Source: Mesorhizobium carmichaelinearum
GTDB lineage: Bacteria; Pseudomonadota; Alphaproteobacteria; Rhizobiales; Rhizobiaceae
DNA length: 64,000 bases
Direction: 5' to 3'
Assembly (NCBI RefSeq): GCF_900199455.1
Contig: NZ_FZQR01000004.1
Span: 1 to 64,000, forward strand
The notes under the pieces were generated by a model. It searched no databases. It was not told where the DNA came from and saw only the letters and a list, made by a program, of their open reading frames with translations. Below, one piece after another: positions 40,120 to 47,719 of the stretch (its first letter is position 1; each line of letters opens with the position of its first letter). A program made the translations under genes and the position numbers.

Positions 40120-40913
40120 GCAAGCTTCTTATCGAGGGCGTCTCGCGCACCTTTGCCGGCGTGCGCGGCGGGCAGCCGGTCAAGGCGCTGATGCCGGTCG
40201 ACCTGGCGGTCGCCGCCAATGATTTCATCACCATCCTGGGGCCGTCCGGTTGCGGAAAGTCGACACTGCTGAGGATCGTCGCCGGTCTCGAGGCACCGAG
40301 CGAAGGCCGCGCGCTGCTCGACGGCAAGGCGGTGACGCGGCCGGGGCCGGATCGCGGCATGGTCTTCCAGTCCTACACGCTGTTCCCGTGGCTGACGGTG
40401 GCCGAGAACGTCGCCTTCGGCCTGCGCGAACGCGGCATGGCGCAAAAAGAGCGGGACGGGCTCGTCGCTTCCTATGTCGATCTCGTCGGGCTGAAGGGGT
40501 TCGAGAACCATTGGCCGAAGCAGCTGTCCGGCGGCATGCAGCAGCGCACCGCGATCGCCCGGGCGCTCGCCAACGATCCCGAGATCCTGTTGCTGGATGA
40601 GCCGTTCGGCGCGCTCGACAACCAGACACGCGGGCTGATGCAGGAGCTTTTGCTCGGCATCTGGGAGCGGCGCAAGAAGACCGTGCTGTTCGTCACCCAC
40701 GACATCGAGGAGGCGATCTTCATGGCCTCGCGGGTCATCGTGATGACGGCGCGGCCCGGCAGCATCAAGTCGGATGTCGCCATCGACCTGCCGCATCCGC
40801 GCCATTACACGCTGAAGACCAGCCCGGAATTCTCAGGCCTGAAGGCTAGGCTGACCGAAGATATCCGTGTCGAGGCGATGCGCACGGCGCAGGGGCAGCC
40901 GGCCGGGACCTGA
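40116..40913 (+). CDS. ABC transporter ATP-binding protein, NitT/TauT type
   Basis: A 265-residue ATPase with Walker A GPSGCGKST, Q-loop FQSYTLFPWL, signature LSGGMQQR, Walker B LLLDEPFGALD and the switch His in VTHD. GTG at 40116 overlaps the permease stop; an in-frame ATG at 40104 (MEPGVSK) is an equally possible start. It energises the importer whose binding protein is at 38305. Its stop is 8 bases from the stop of the convergent GlxA/GbdR-type regulator. Confidence 0.92.
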   Translation: MSKLLIEGVSRTFAGVRGGQPVKALMPVDLAVAANDFITILGPSGCGKSTLLRIVAGLEAPSEGRALLDGKAVTRPGPDRGMVFQSYTLFPWLTVAENVAFGLRERGMAQKERDGLVASYVDLVGLKGFENHWPKQLSGGMQQRTAIARALANDPEILLLDEPFGALDNQTRGLMQELLLGIWERRKKTVLFVTHDIEEAIFMASRVIVMTARPGSIKSDVAIDLPHPRHYTLKTSPEFSGLKARLTEDIRVEAMRTAQGQPAGT

Positions 40914-40920
40914 CCGGCGA

Positions 40921-41922
40921 TCAAGCCGCCAGCAACTGCTTGCGGTCGACGCGTTCCTGCTGCGGCGAGCGGGCGTAGAGCTCGCGGTAGCATTTGGAGA
41001 AATGTGAGGCCGAGACGAAGCCGCAGGCGACAGCCACTTCGACCACCGGCATCGACGACTGGATCAGCAGATGCCGGGCGCGGTCAAGCCGGATTTCCAG
41101 ATAGTAGCGGGCAGGGGATCTGCCCATCTCGGTGCGGAACAGCCGCTCGATCTGCCTGCGCGACAGGTCGACATGGTCGGCGATCTCGATCAGCGACAGC
41201 GGCTCGGAGAGATTGCCTTCCATCAGCTCGATGATGGTCAGCACTTTCGAGTTCTGCACGCCGAGGCGCGCGCGGAGCGGCAGGCGCTGGCGGTCGGTCG
41301 GGCTGCGCACGCGATCGGTCAGCACCTGTTCGCAGACACGGTTGACGAGGCTCTCGTCGAAATCGTCGCCGATCAGCTTCAACATCATGTCGAGCGCGGC
41401 GGTGCCGCCGGCGCAGGTGTAGATGTTCTGGTCGATCTCGAAGAGGTCGGCAAAGACATTGGCCTTCGGAAACGCCTCGGAAAAGCCCGGCAGGTTTTCC
41501 CAATGGATGGCGCAGCGCTTGTTGGACAAGAGGCCGGCGGCGGCCAGGATATGCGCGCCGGTGCACAGGCCGCCGACAGCGACGCCGCGATTATATTCCT
41601 CGCGCAGCCAGGCGAAGGCCGACTTGTTCTGATAGCGCTCGACATTGATGCCGCTGCAGACGATGGCCATGTTCGGCCTGTCGGGCCCGGCCATCTTCTT
41701 GCGCTCTTCCTCCAGCGAGGTGTTCACCGCGCATTCGACGCCGTTCGAGGCGCGCACCGGCTTGCCGTCGATGCTGGCCAGGCGCCAGCGATAGGCCTCG
41801 TAGCCGAGCATGCGATTGGCGGAGCGCAGCGGGTCGAGTGCGGTCGCAAAAGCGATCATCGTGAAATCGGGAACAAGGAAGAACACAAACGATCGCTTGA
41901 TCGGATGCTTGACGGCGTTCAC
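40921..41922 (-). CDS. GlxA-family regulator (DJ-1/PfpI-like + AraC HTH), GbdR-like
   Basis: A 333-residue regulator with an N-terminal DJ-1/PfpI-like sensor (about 12-190: VFFLVPDFTMIAFATALDPLRSANR and GGLCTGAHILAAAGLL) and a C-terminal AraC double helix-turn-helix (about 225-320: IADHVDLSRRQIERLFR and ACGFVSASHFSKCYRE). This is the architecture of Pseudomonas GbdR, which senses glycine betaine and dimethylglycine and activates betaine catabolism. Given the demethylation genes nearby, that role is plausible but not proven. Its promoter region has several dyads, including an octamer shared with the corrinoid/mttB promoter, so autoregulation is likely. Confidence 0.87.
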   Translation of the reverse strand: MNAVKHPIKRSFVFFLVPDFTMIAFATALDPLRSANRMLGYEAYRWRLASIDGKPVRASNGVECAVNTSLEEERKKMAGPDRPNMAIVCSGINVERYQNKSAFAWLREEYNRGVAVGGLCTGAHILAAAGLLSNKRCAIHWENLPGFSEAFPKANVFADLFEIDQNIYTCAGGTAALDMMLKLIGDDFDESLVNRVCEQVLTDRVRSPTDRQRLPLRARLGVQNSKVLTIIELMEGNLSEPLSLIEIADHVDLSRRQIERLFRTEMGRSPARYYLEIRLDRARHLLIQSSMPVVEVAVACGFVSASHFSKCYRELYARSPQQERVDRKQLLAA

Positions 41923-41952
41923 GGGAACCTCATCTGGCCATGGCGCGAACAG

Positions 41953-41978
41953 GATGTCGCGAATAGCATAGCGACATC
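41953..41978. promoter_or_regulatory. GATGTCGC-N10-GCGACATC inverted repeat in the regulator promoter
   Basis: Perfect 8-base arms (41953-41960 and 41971-41978) with a 10-base spacer, 31 bases upstream of the GbdR-like start codon. The size and spacing suit an AraC-family dimer; autoregulation is inferred. Confidence 0.55.
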
Positions 41979-42026
41979 AGGAAAAACCTTGGCTGTCAAT
42001 TGGCTAGGCCGCCTTGGCGAGACAAA

Positions 42027-42048
42027 ATTTGCGACATGGGTCGCAAAT
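42027..42048. promoter_or_regulatory. ATTTGCGAC-N4-GTCGCAAAT inverted repeat
   Basis: Perfect 9-base arms (42027-42035, 42040-42048) about 105 bases upstream of the regulator. TTGCGACA within it recurs in the corrinoid/mttB region and, reversed, before the dehydrogenase at 34231. Confidence 0.5.
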
Positions 42049-42075
42049 GGGCAATTGCTGGCCGCAATGCTCTCG

Positions 42076-42095
42076 GGAACATCCAGTCATGTTCC
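42076..42095. promoter_or_regulatory. GGAACAT-N6-ATGTTCC inverted repeat
   Basis: Perfect 7-base arms around CCAGTC in the gap between the regulator and the 44-residue mini-protein. With the two dyads above it makes up most of the recognisable content of the gap 41923-42144; no gene is seen there. Confidence 0.35.
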
Positions 42096-42144
42096 GGGGG
42101 AGCAGCATCAACTGTTCAAGCGACAGGCGAAATGTGCAAAGGCA

Positions 42145-42180
42145 AAACAAAAACGCCGCCGTGGCCGGAGCCAGGCGGCG
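42145..42180 (-). terminator. Rho-independent terminator (minus strand) of the 44-residue gene
   Basis: On the minus strand CGCCGCC pairs with GGCGGCG around an inner TGG/CCA stem, followed by TTTTTGTTTTG. It is 48 bases after the mini-protein stop and upstream of the GbdR-like promoter region. Confidence 0.85.
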
Positions 42181-42227
42181 CTACAGTCTTGAAGCAGCGG
42201 CAGGGAGGCGCTGCTTCGGAAAAATGG

Positions 42228-42362
42228 TCAGGCGACGAAGCCGAGGCGCGCCGCAGCCATCGCACCGGTCTGGCCGGGCATGGTGTTGGCGAGGCGCTGA
42301 CGCTCGAGAGCGGTGGTCAGGTTCATTTCGCGGCGGGCGAAGAGGCGGGCAAAAAGCTTCAT
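42228..42362 (-). CDS. 44-residue arginine-rich mini-protein
   Basis: A short gene: ATG at 42360-42362 preceded by AGGAG at good spacing, and TGA at 42228-42230, followed by a strong terminator. The product starts MKLFARLFARREMNLTTAL and is basic, with an amphipathic, helix-prone N terminus. It has no recognised domain. The gene-sized frame, ribosome binding site and terminator support a real gene. It resembles DUF1127-type mini-proteins in size and charge but lacks their KDIGW motif. Confidence 0.65.
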   Translation of the reverse strand: MKLFARLFARREMNLTTALERQRLANTMPGQTGAMAAARLGFVA

Positions 42363-42667
42363 GATCATCTCCTATCGGTTGCTCAGACGGGTCGCCTTCG
42401 CTTGATGGAGTGGGGCAGCTCGTTTGCTGGTGGTCATATAGGCTTGTGCTGCGTGAAACTAAATCGCAAAAGCGAAGCGCTTGATATGAAATACGACACC
42501 AGATGCGACAAATTTGGGCAGTCTGCTCGAAATTTGTGATTGTTTACAAGGCATTAATTCGAAATCAGAGCCGCTATGCGGCTTGCTCATATGCGCCATG
42601 CGTTGGCGACATGGCTCTCAAACTCATTTGAATGCAAACAAAATGTGGAAGGCCTGGGTAAAATAGA
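42363..42667. other. AT-richer non-coding stretch upstream of the mini-protein
   Basis: No gene is supported here. It probably holds the minus-strand promoter of the 44-residue gene; CATATA at 42435-42440 reads TATATG on that strand as a possible -10. It also contains TACGACA and TGCGACA direct repeats (42489-42510) and a small AGCCGC-TAT-GCGGCT hairpin at 42569-42583. A small RNA is possible but nothing proves it. Confidence 0.4.
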
Positions 42668-42704
42668 GAAGGCCTGCCGGGCTGGGTCCGCGCGGCAGGC
42701 CTTC
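42668..42704 (-). terminator. Rho-independent terminator after the DUF1127 gene
   Basis: GAAGGCCTGCCG (42668-42679) and CGGCAGGCCTTC (42693-42704) are perfect 12-base arms. On the minus strand the stem is followed by TCTATTTTA. It lies 20 bases after the DUF1127 stop. Confidence 0.85.
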
Positions 42705-42723
42705 AGCATTTGGTACACACGGT

Positions 42724-42909
42724 TTACTTCGCTCCAGCCCAGGATCCAACGCCGTTGCGAATGCCGGTCTTGGTGTCGGAAGCCTCAGGCCAGCCGATAT
42801 CCTTCTGCAGTTCGATCGGCAGGGAGCGGATGGCGCGTTCGGTCTGGTAGCGGGCGCGGGCCGCGCTGAATTCAGTCGCGATGCGACCGAGGGACGACAG
42901 GATAGACAT
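42724..42909 (-). CDS. DUF1127 mini-protein
   Basis: A 61-residue protein with the DUF1127 signature: an arginine-rich helix (RARYQTERAIRSL) followed by LPIELQKDIGWPE. ATG 42909 is preceded by AAGGAGA. DUF1127 proteins in Hyphomicrobiales are small, basic and often stress- or LysR-regulated, and several are thought to bind RNA or phosphate-responsive partners; this one's role is unknown. It is divergent from a LysR gene 232 bases away, which is a likely regulator. Confidence 0.85.
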   Translation of the reverse strand: MSILSSLGRIATEFSAARARYQTERAIRSLPIELQKDIGWPEASDTKTGIRNGVGSWAGAK

Positions 42910-43061
42910 TTCATTCTCCTTTGGTGGCGGGCCGGAGACATTCCGACCTTTGATGCGTGGGGCCTTACACGCGGCGTGTTTCAACCCCATTTCATGTCGA
43001 TTGCAGGTCTGTGACGTGGTCGTTTCGTGGCTGCTTGTGGCAGCATCCTGCCTCGATGGAG

Positions 43062-43090
43062 TTGACTATCCTCCCAATTCGGTGTTCAAT
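43062..43090 (+). promoter_or_regulatory. Candidate promoter of the LysR gene
   Basis: TTGACT (43062-43067) and TTCAAT (43085-43090) with a 17-base spacer, 51 bases upstream of the LysR start. The -10 match is weak. Confidence 0.3.
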
Positions 43091-43141
43091 CAAACGAAAT
43101 GGAATGATGCTTTGTATCAGAAAAATTGAAGGTCAGTTCCC

Positions 43142-44041
43142 ATGAACGCCCCACTCAATCATCCACTGCCGCTGCTTGATCTCGACGTTTTGCGCACTTT
43201 CGTGGCGATTGCCGAGACCGGTAGCTTCACCACCGCCGCCAATGCCGTCTTCCGCACGCCGTCCGCGGTCTCCATGCAGATCAAGAAGCTGGAGGACATT
43301 CTTGGCCGCTCGGTGTTCGCGCGCGACGCCCGTTCGGTGTCGCTGACCACGGATGGCGAGATGCTGCTTGGCTATGCCCGGCGGCTGCTGTCGATCAACC
43401 GCGAGGTGGTGTCAAAGTTCATCATTCCCGAGATCGTCGGCGTGGTGCGGCTCGGTTCGCCGGATGACTATGGCGAGCGCGTGCTGCCGCACGTGCTGAA
43501 GCGTTTCGCGCAGTCGCATCCCTCGATCGCCGTCGACGTCACCATCGACCAGAGCAGCAATCTGCGCCGGCGCATGGACGACCGCGCGCTCGACATCACG
43601 CTTCTGACCAACTCCTACAAGACCAGCGCGCTCGGCGCCGAGGTGCTTTTGACCGAGCCGATCGTCTGGGCCGGCGCCAAGGGCGGCTGCGCGCATCTGC
43701 GCGAACCGCTGCCGGTTTCATTGTGGGAAGAGGGCTGCGCTTGGCGTGCCGGCGCGCTCGAAGCGCTGGGGCGCGAGGGCCGCAACTACCGCGTCGCTTA
43801 CATGAGCGCGCACACGGCCGGCCAGCGCGCCGCGATCATGGCTGACCTGGCCGTCGCGCCGCTGCCGCGATCCTTCCTCGGCAACGACATGGTCGAGCTC
43901 TGCCCGAAGGACGGCATGCCCGATATCGGCACCTACAATCTGGCCATGGTGGTGGCGCCGGACGCCAGCGCGCCGGTGAAGGCGGTGGCCGACCATATCC
44001 GCGCGACCTTCGAAGTGTTCCGGGAAACCGGCAAGTTCTGA
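43142..44041 (+). CDS. LysR-family transcriptional regulator (LrhA/PecT-like)
   Basis: A 299-residue LysR regulator. The N-terminal winged helix (about 12-70) contains LRTFVAIAETGSFTTAANAVFRTPSAVSMQIKKLE, and RLLSINREVV and the substrate-binding half follow to the C terminus. The N-terminal domain resembles the LrhA/PecT subgroup rather than the LsrB/VtlR subgroup. It is divergent from a DUF1127 gene. LysR proteins commonly control the divergent gene; the inducer is unknown. Confidence 0.9.
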   Translation: MNAPLNHPLPLLDLDVLRTFVAIAETGSFTTAANAVFRTPSAVSMQIKKLEDILGRSVFARDARSVSLTTDGEMLLGYARRLLSINREVVSKFIIPEIVGVVRLGSPDDYGERVLPHVLKRFAQSHPSIAVDVTIDQSSNLRRRMDDRALDITLLTNSYKTSALGAEVLLTEPIVWAGAKGGCAHLREPLPVSLWEEGCAWRAGALEALGREGRNYRVAYMSAHTAGQRAAIMADLAVAPLPRSFLGNDMVELCPKDGMPDIGTYNLAMVVAPDASAPVKAVADHIRATFEVFRETGKF

Positions 44042-44074
44042 TCCGTCAACAGGATCGGACCGAAAGCAGAGGCG

Positions 44075-45028
44075 CTACTCCGCCGCCTCGGCGGAGGGCG
44101 CTTCGAACCTTGCTTTCCTATCTGGCCTGACCGGCGAGCGCTTCTCGCTGAGAAACGCCGCGATGTGCTGGCGCGCGCGCCGCGATTCCGGCATGTCGAT
44201 CAATGGCCAGGCGTGGAACATGCCTTCCTCGTGGATGACATCAATCTCGACACCGGCGTCCCGCGCCTTTTGCGCGAAGATCAGATTGTCGGGCGTCAAG
44301 AGATCGTGCGAGCCGGTCAAAAGCAGCGTTTTCGGCAGCACCGACAGGTCGCCATAGATCGGGCTGATGTGCCAGTCGCTGCGGTCGATGCCGGCGCTGT
44401 ACATCCGGATCGCTTCGAGGCCGCCGGGAATACCGAGCCAGGGGTCGTTGCGCTCGGCCTCGAACAGCTCGGGGTTGGAAAGCGACATGTCGAGGCCGGG
44501 TGAGATCAGCACGTGGCGGGAGGGCAGGGGCAAGCCTTCTTCCGCGGCCATCATGGTCAGCACCACCGCCATGTTGCCACCGGCGGAATCACCCATGAAG
44601 ATGATGTCTTGCGCCTCTGTCTCGTCGAGCATCTGGCGATAGACTTCGCCGACCATGCCGAACATGGCGTGGAAATCGTGTTCCGGGGCGATCGGATAGA
44701 TCGGCACGGTGATGCCGTAGCCCAGCCGGTCGGCCATCTCGGCGATCAGATGCCAATGATAGGGCGTGATCTCAAAGACATAGGCGCCGCCATGCAGGTA
44801 GAGAATCCGCCTCTGCTCGCCGGCCCTCGGAGCGATCTCATAAACCGGAAAGCCGTCGACGGTGCGCGTCTGGATGTCGAAACGCTGCTGCAGTGAGACC
44901 GGGGGGTGATGGTCCTCGGTCTTGCGCGCGGCCGCGATCCAGCGCTGCAGGTTTTCCGGGCTGGAAAAGGCCTTTTTGCGGCTGTACCTGAGCACGAAGG
45001 ACACGAAGTGGCTTTTCAGACTTGGCAT
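44075..45028 (-). CDS. Alpha/beta hydrolase (HSL-type esterase)
   Basis: A 317-residue hydrolase of the hormone-sensitive-lipase group. The oxyanion motif YLHGGAYVF (near 77-85), the nucleophile GDSAGGNMAV (Ser near 147), the acid in LTGSHDLLTPDN and the catalytic His in GMFHAW are all present. It has no signal peptide, so it is cytoplasmic. Such enzymes cleave short acyl esters or lactones. It is monocistronic and convergent with the LysR gene (34 bases between stops). Confidence 0.88.
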   Translation of the reverse strand: MPSLKSHFVSFVLRYSRKKAFSSPENLQRWIAAARKTEDHHPPVSLQQRFDIQTRTVDGFPVYEIAPRAGEQRRILYLHGGAYVFEITPYHWHLIAEMADRLGYGITVPIYPIAPEHDFHAMFGMVGEVYRQMLDETEAQDIIFMGDSAGGNMAVVLTMMAAEEGLPLPSRHVLISPGLDMSLSNPELFEAERNDPWLGIPGGLEAIRMYSAGIDRSDWHISPIYGDLSVLPKTLLLTGSHDLLTPDNLIFAQKARDAGVEIDVIHEEGMFHAWPLIDMPESRRARQHIAAFLSEKRSPVRPDRKARFEAPSAEAAE

Positions 45029-45130
45029 GCGGATACACGAACTTCGGCAAGAGCCGACTAAGAGAAACCTCCACTATTTCCGAAGATCGTACCTTGGCCG
45101 AAAATGTCAAGATTTACGCAGTGGTCCACA

Positions 45131-45182
45131 CGGCGGCGTGATGCACGCCGCCGCAGTCAGCGGCGCGGCAAAAGTGCCGCGC
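45131..45182. other. Two adjacent GC-rich hairpins downstream of a DUF1127 gene
   Basis: CGGCGGCGTG-ATG-CACGCCGCCG (45131-45153, 10-bp stem) and GCGCGGCA-AAAG-TGCCGCGC (45163-45182, 8-bp stem) lie between the esterase start and the DUF1127 stop. Neither has a T-tract. They probably end the minus-strand DUF1127 transcript or separate the two units. Confidence 0.5.
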
Positions 45183-45263
45183 GCAGCCGGTTGCTGGTTG
45201 CCGCCGGGGATGTGCGAGACCCCCGGCGCCTGTCGAGCAATTTGCATTTGTCGGCGAAGGTCA

Positions 45264-45449
45264 TCAGCGCGCCGTCCCCAGAAGCAGCGAAATGAGCGCG
45301 GCCTGCGGGTCGGCAGGCGGCGACGCCGGCCAGCCAATATCCTTCTGGACATGCGCCGGCAGGCTGTTCAGCGCGCGGATCGCCTTGTTCCTGGCATGGG
45401 TCTGCCTGATGGTCACACCGAAGCGACCGAGATTTCCAAACATCGACAT
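45264..45449 (-). CDS. DUF1127 mini-protein, second copy
   Basis: A 61-residue protein: basic helix IRQTHARNKAIRAL then LPAHVQKDIGWPAS, the DUF1127 core. The ATG at 45449 is chosen because GGGAG lies 7 bases upstream; nearby ATGs at 45455 and 45443 shift the start by two codons. It is a paralogue of the gene at 42724. Upstream, three palindromes separate it from the corrinoid-activator gene on the same strand. Confidence 0.82.
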   Translation of the reverse strand: MSMFGNLGRFGVTIRQTHARNKAIRALNSLPAHVQKDIGWPASPPADPQAALISLLLGTAR

Positions 45450-45540
45450 TTTCATCTCCCTTGAAGAACAGCGGGAGCCGAGGATTATCTTCGGCCGCCG
45501 TTCGATGCCGGGTAAATGCGCCTGCCATGTATCGGGTGGA

Positions 45541-45603
45541 TTTCGCGAAAACAGCGTTTTGGTTTCCGGATCGGTTCGATCCGGAAACATTTGCATGCAA
45601 ATG
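45541..45603. promoter_or_regulatory. Three stacked palindromes between the corrinoid activator and DUF1127 genes
   Basis: TTTCGCGAAA (45541-45550), an 11-bp inverted repeat TTTCCGGATCG-GTT-CGATCCGGAAA (45563-45587) and the 16-bp palindrome CATTTGCATGCAAATG (45588-45603) lie in 63 bases. The middle one may terminate the minus-strand activator transcript; the others look like operators for the downstream DUF1127 gene. Confidence 0.45.
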
Positions 45604-45639
45604 AGTTTGGGATTTCGAGGCGACCTGTGAAGGTTGCTT

Positions 45640-47709
45640 CTATTCCCGGCTGCGCCTTGCCGCGTGGCCTTCGCGCGAGCGCCGGCGCGGGGCGGCGTCG
45701 CCGGCGACACCGTCCTCGCTGACCGTCTTGCGCGGCGGCAGTTTCACTGCTGCCGACAGTTTCGGGAACGGGTCGACCTTGTTGGGCAGCGCCATGGCGT
45801 AGACGAAATGCTCCTGAAATTTCGGTTCCAGCGCGGTTTCGATCTTCTCGATCTGGCTGACCGTCTCCTCGATCTCGCGGCGATAGCCGCGGTTGAGCAG
45901 CGCCATGCGGGCACCAGCACCCGCGGCGTTGCCGACGGCGGAAACCTTGTCGAGGTCGCAATCCGGGATCAGGCCCAGCACCATGGCGTATTTCGGATCA
46001 ATGAAGGAGCCGAAGGCGCCGGCGAAGTGGATGCGGTCGACATGCTCGGTGTTCTGCTTTTCCATCAAAAGCTTGGTGCCGGCATAGAGTGCTGCCTTGG
46101 CGAGCTGGATGGCGCGCACGTCGGTCTGGGTGATGGTGATCTTCGGCTCGCCTTCCTTCAGCACATAGGAGAAGGTGCGGCCGTTGGCGGTGACCCGCGG
46201 CGAGCGCGCGGCCAGTGAGCCGTCGACGACGCCATCCTCCGAGATGATGCCGGCGAGATACATCTCGGCGACGATCTCGATGATGCCGGAGCCGCAGATG
46301 CCGGTGACGCCGGTCGCCTGCACGCTTTCCACGAAGCCGGGCTCGTCGGACCAAAGTTCCGAACCGATCACGCGATATTTGGGCTCCAGCGTGTCGGGGT
46401 CGATGCGCACGCGCTCGATGGCGCCGGGCGCGGCGCGCTGGCCGCCGGAGATTTCGGCGCCCTCGAAGGCCGGGCCGGTGGGCGAGGAGGCGGCGACGAC
46501 ACGCGTGCGATTGCCAAGCACGATCTCGGCATTGGTGCCGACGTCGACGATCAGCATCATCTCGTCCTGGCGATGCGGGCCTTCCGACAGCGTCACCGCC
46601 GCCGCGTCGGCGCCGACATGGCCGGCGATGCAAGGCAGCATGTAGAGGCGCGCGCCCTGGTTGAGCTTGAGGCCGATATCGGAGGCCTTGATGCGCACCG
46701 CGCCCGAGACGGCGAGCGCGAAGGGCGCGCCGCCGAGTTCGGTCGGATCGATGCCGAGGAACAGATGGTGCATGATCGGATTGCCGACGAAGACGGAATC
46801 CAGGATGTCGTTGCGCTGGACATTGCCTTCCGCGCAGACCTTGTCGACGAGGCTGGAAATCGCCTCGCGCACCGCGACCGTCATGCCTTCGCGGCCATCC
46901 GGGTTCATCATCACATAGGAGACGCGGCTCATCAGATCTTCGCCGAAGCGGATCTGCGGGTTCGAGGTGCCGGAGGAGGCGGCGACGCGGCCCGACAGCA
47001 GCGACACCAGATGCATGGCGATTGTGGTCGAGCCGATGTCGCAGGCCAGCCCATAGGCCTCGTTCTTGAGGCCCGGCCACAGTGCGATGACGCGCGCGAT
47101 GTCGCTGTCGGCATCCTTGTGGATGGCGGCGGTGGCGGTCCAGTTGCCCTTGCGCAATATGCCCTGCACCTGCGGCAGCAGGTAGAAGTCGAATTCGAGG
47201 TTTTTGAAGCCCCAGTCTTTCATCAGCGCGATCTTCAGCCGGTCGAGATCGCCGAGCGGCTTGTGCATGTCGGGCTCTTCGATCTCGACATAGCACATGC
47301 GGATCGCCGTATCGCGGGCGATCACCCTGGTGTCGGCATCCTTGCGGATGGTCTGCGCATTGATGACCGTATCCTGCGGCACGTCGATGACGAGGTCGCC
47401 GAGGATCTGCGCCGAGCAGGAGAGGCGGCGCCGTTCAGGCAGGCCGCGCACGCGCTCGTAGCGCTCCTCCTTGGGGCCTTTGGGCGAAATGTGGTCGTTG
47501 GAAGAGACGATCTTGTGCTTGGCGAAATTGCCTTCCTGCACCTCGATCTGACAACGCCCGCAGGTGGCACGGCCGCCGCAGACGCTCTCGACATAGACGC
47601 CGAGCTGGCGCGCGGCATCGAGCACCGGTGTGCCGACAGGAAACCGCCCGCGCTTGCCCGACGGCATGAACAGCACGAGTGGATCGGTGATGTTGGCAGG
47701 TGAATTCAC
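45640..47709 (-). CDS. RACo-type corrinoid activation protein (2Fe-2S + DUF4445 ASKHA domain)
   Basis: A 689-residue reductive activator. The N terminus is a plant-type ferredoxin domain with cluster cysteines C44, C50, C53 and C98 (CGGRATCGRC and RRLSCSAQ). The rest is an ASKHA-type ATPase (DUF4445) with ACDIGSTTIAMHL, LIVDVGTNAEI and GAFGSFIDP. RACo/RamA-like proteins use ATP and low-potential electrons to reduce inactive Co(II) corrinoid to active Co(I). GTG at 47709, 10 bases after the upstream stop, is preferred to ATG 47769 inside the upstream gene. The C terminus is an Arg-rich tail. It is last in a C1 operon with MeTr, MetF and a MetV-like protein, serving the corrinoid protein at 54404. 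Confidence 0.88.
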   Translation of the reverse strand: MNSPANITDPLVLFMPSGKRGRFPVGTPVLDAARQLGVYVESVCGGRATCGRCQIEVQEGNFAKHKIVSSNDHISPKGPKEERYERVRGLPERRRLSCSAQILGDLVIDVPQDTVINAQTIRKDADTRVIARDTAIRMCYVEIEEPDMHKPLGDLDRLKIALMKDWGFKNLEFDFYLLPQVQGILRKGNWTATAAIHKDADSDIARVIALWPGLKNEAYGLACDIGSTTIAMHLVSLLSGRVAASSGTSNPQIRFGEDLMSRVSYVMMNPDGREGMTVAVREAISSLVDKVCAEGNVQRNDILDSVFVGNPIMHHLFLGIDPTELGGAPFALAVSGAVRIKASDIGLKLNQGARLYMLPCIAGHVGADAAAVTLSEGPHRQDEMMLIVDVGTNAEIVLGNRTRVVAASSPTGPAFEGAEISGGQRAAPGAIERVRIDPDTLEPKYRVIGSELWSDEPGFVESVQATGVTGICGSGIIEIVAEMYLAGIISEDGVVDGSLAARSPRVTANGRTFSYVLKEGEPKITITQTDVRAIQLAKAALYAGTKLLMEKQNTEHVDRIHFAGAFGSFIDPKYAMVLGLIPDCDLDKVSAVGNAAGAGARMALLNRGYRREIEETVSQIEKIETALEPKFQEHFVYAMALPNKVDPFPKLSAAVKLPPRKTVSEDGVAGDAAPRRRSREGHAARRSRE

Positions 47710-47719
47710 GATTGCGCGC

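Noticed and set aside
41071..42192. 373-codon plus-strand frame over the GbdR-like regulator
   Set aside because: Antisense of the regulator and its promoter dyads.
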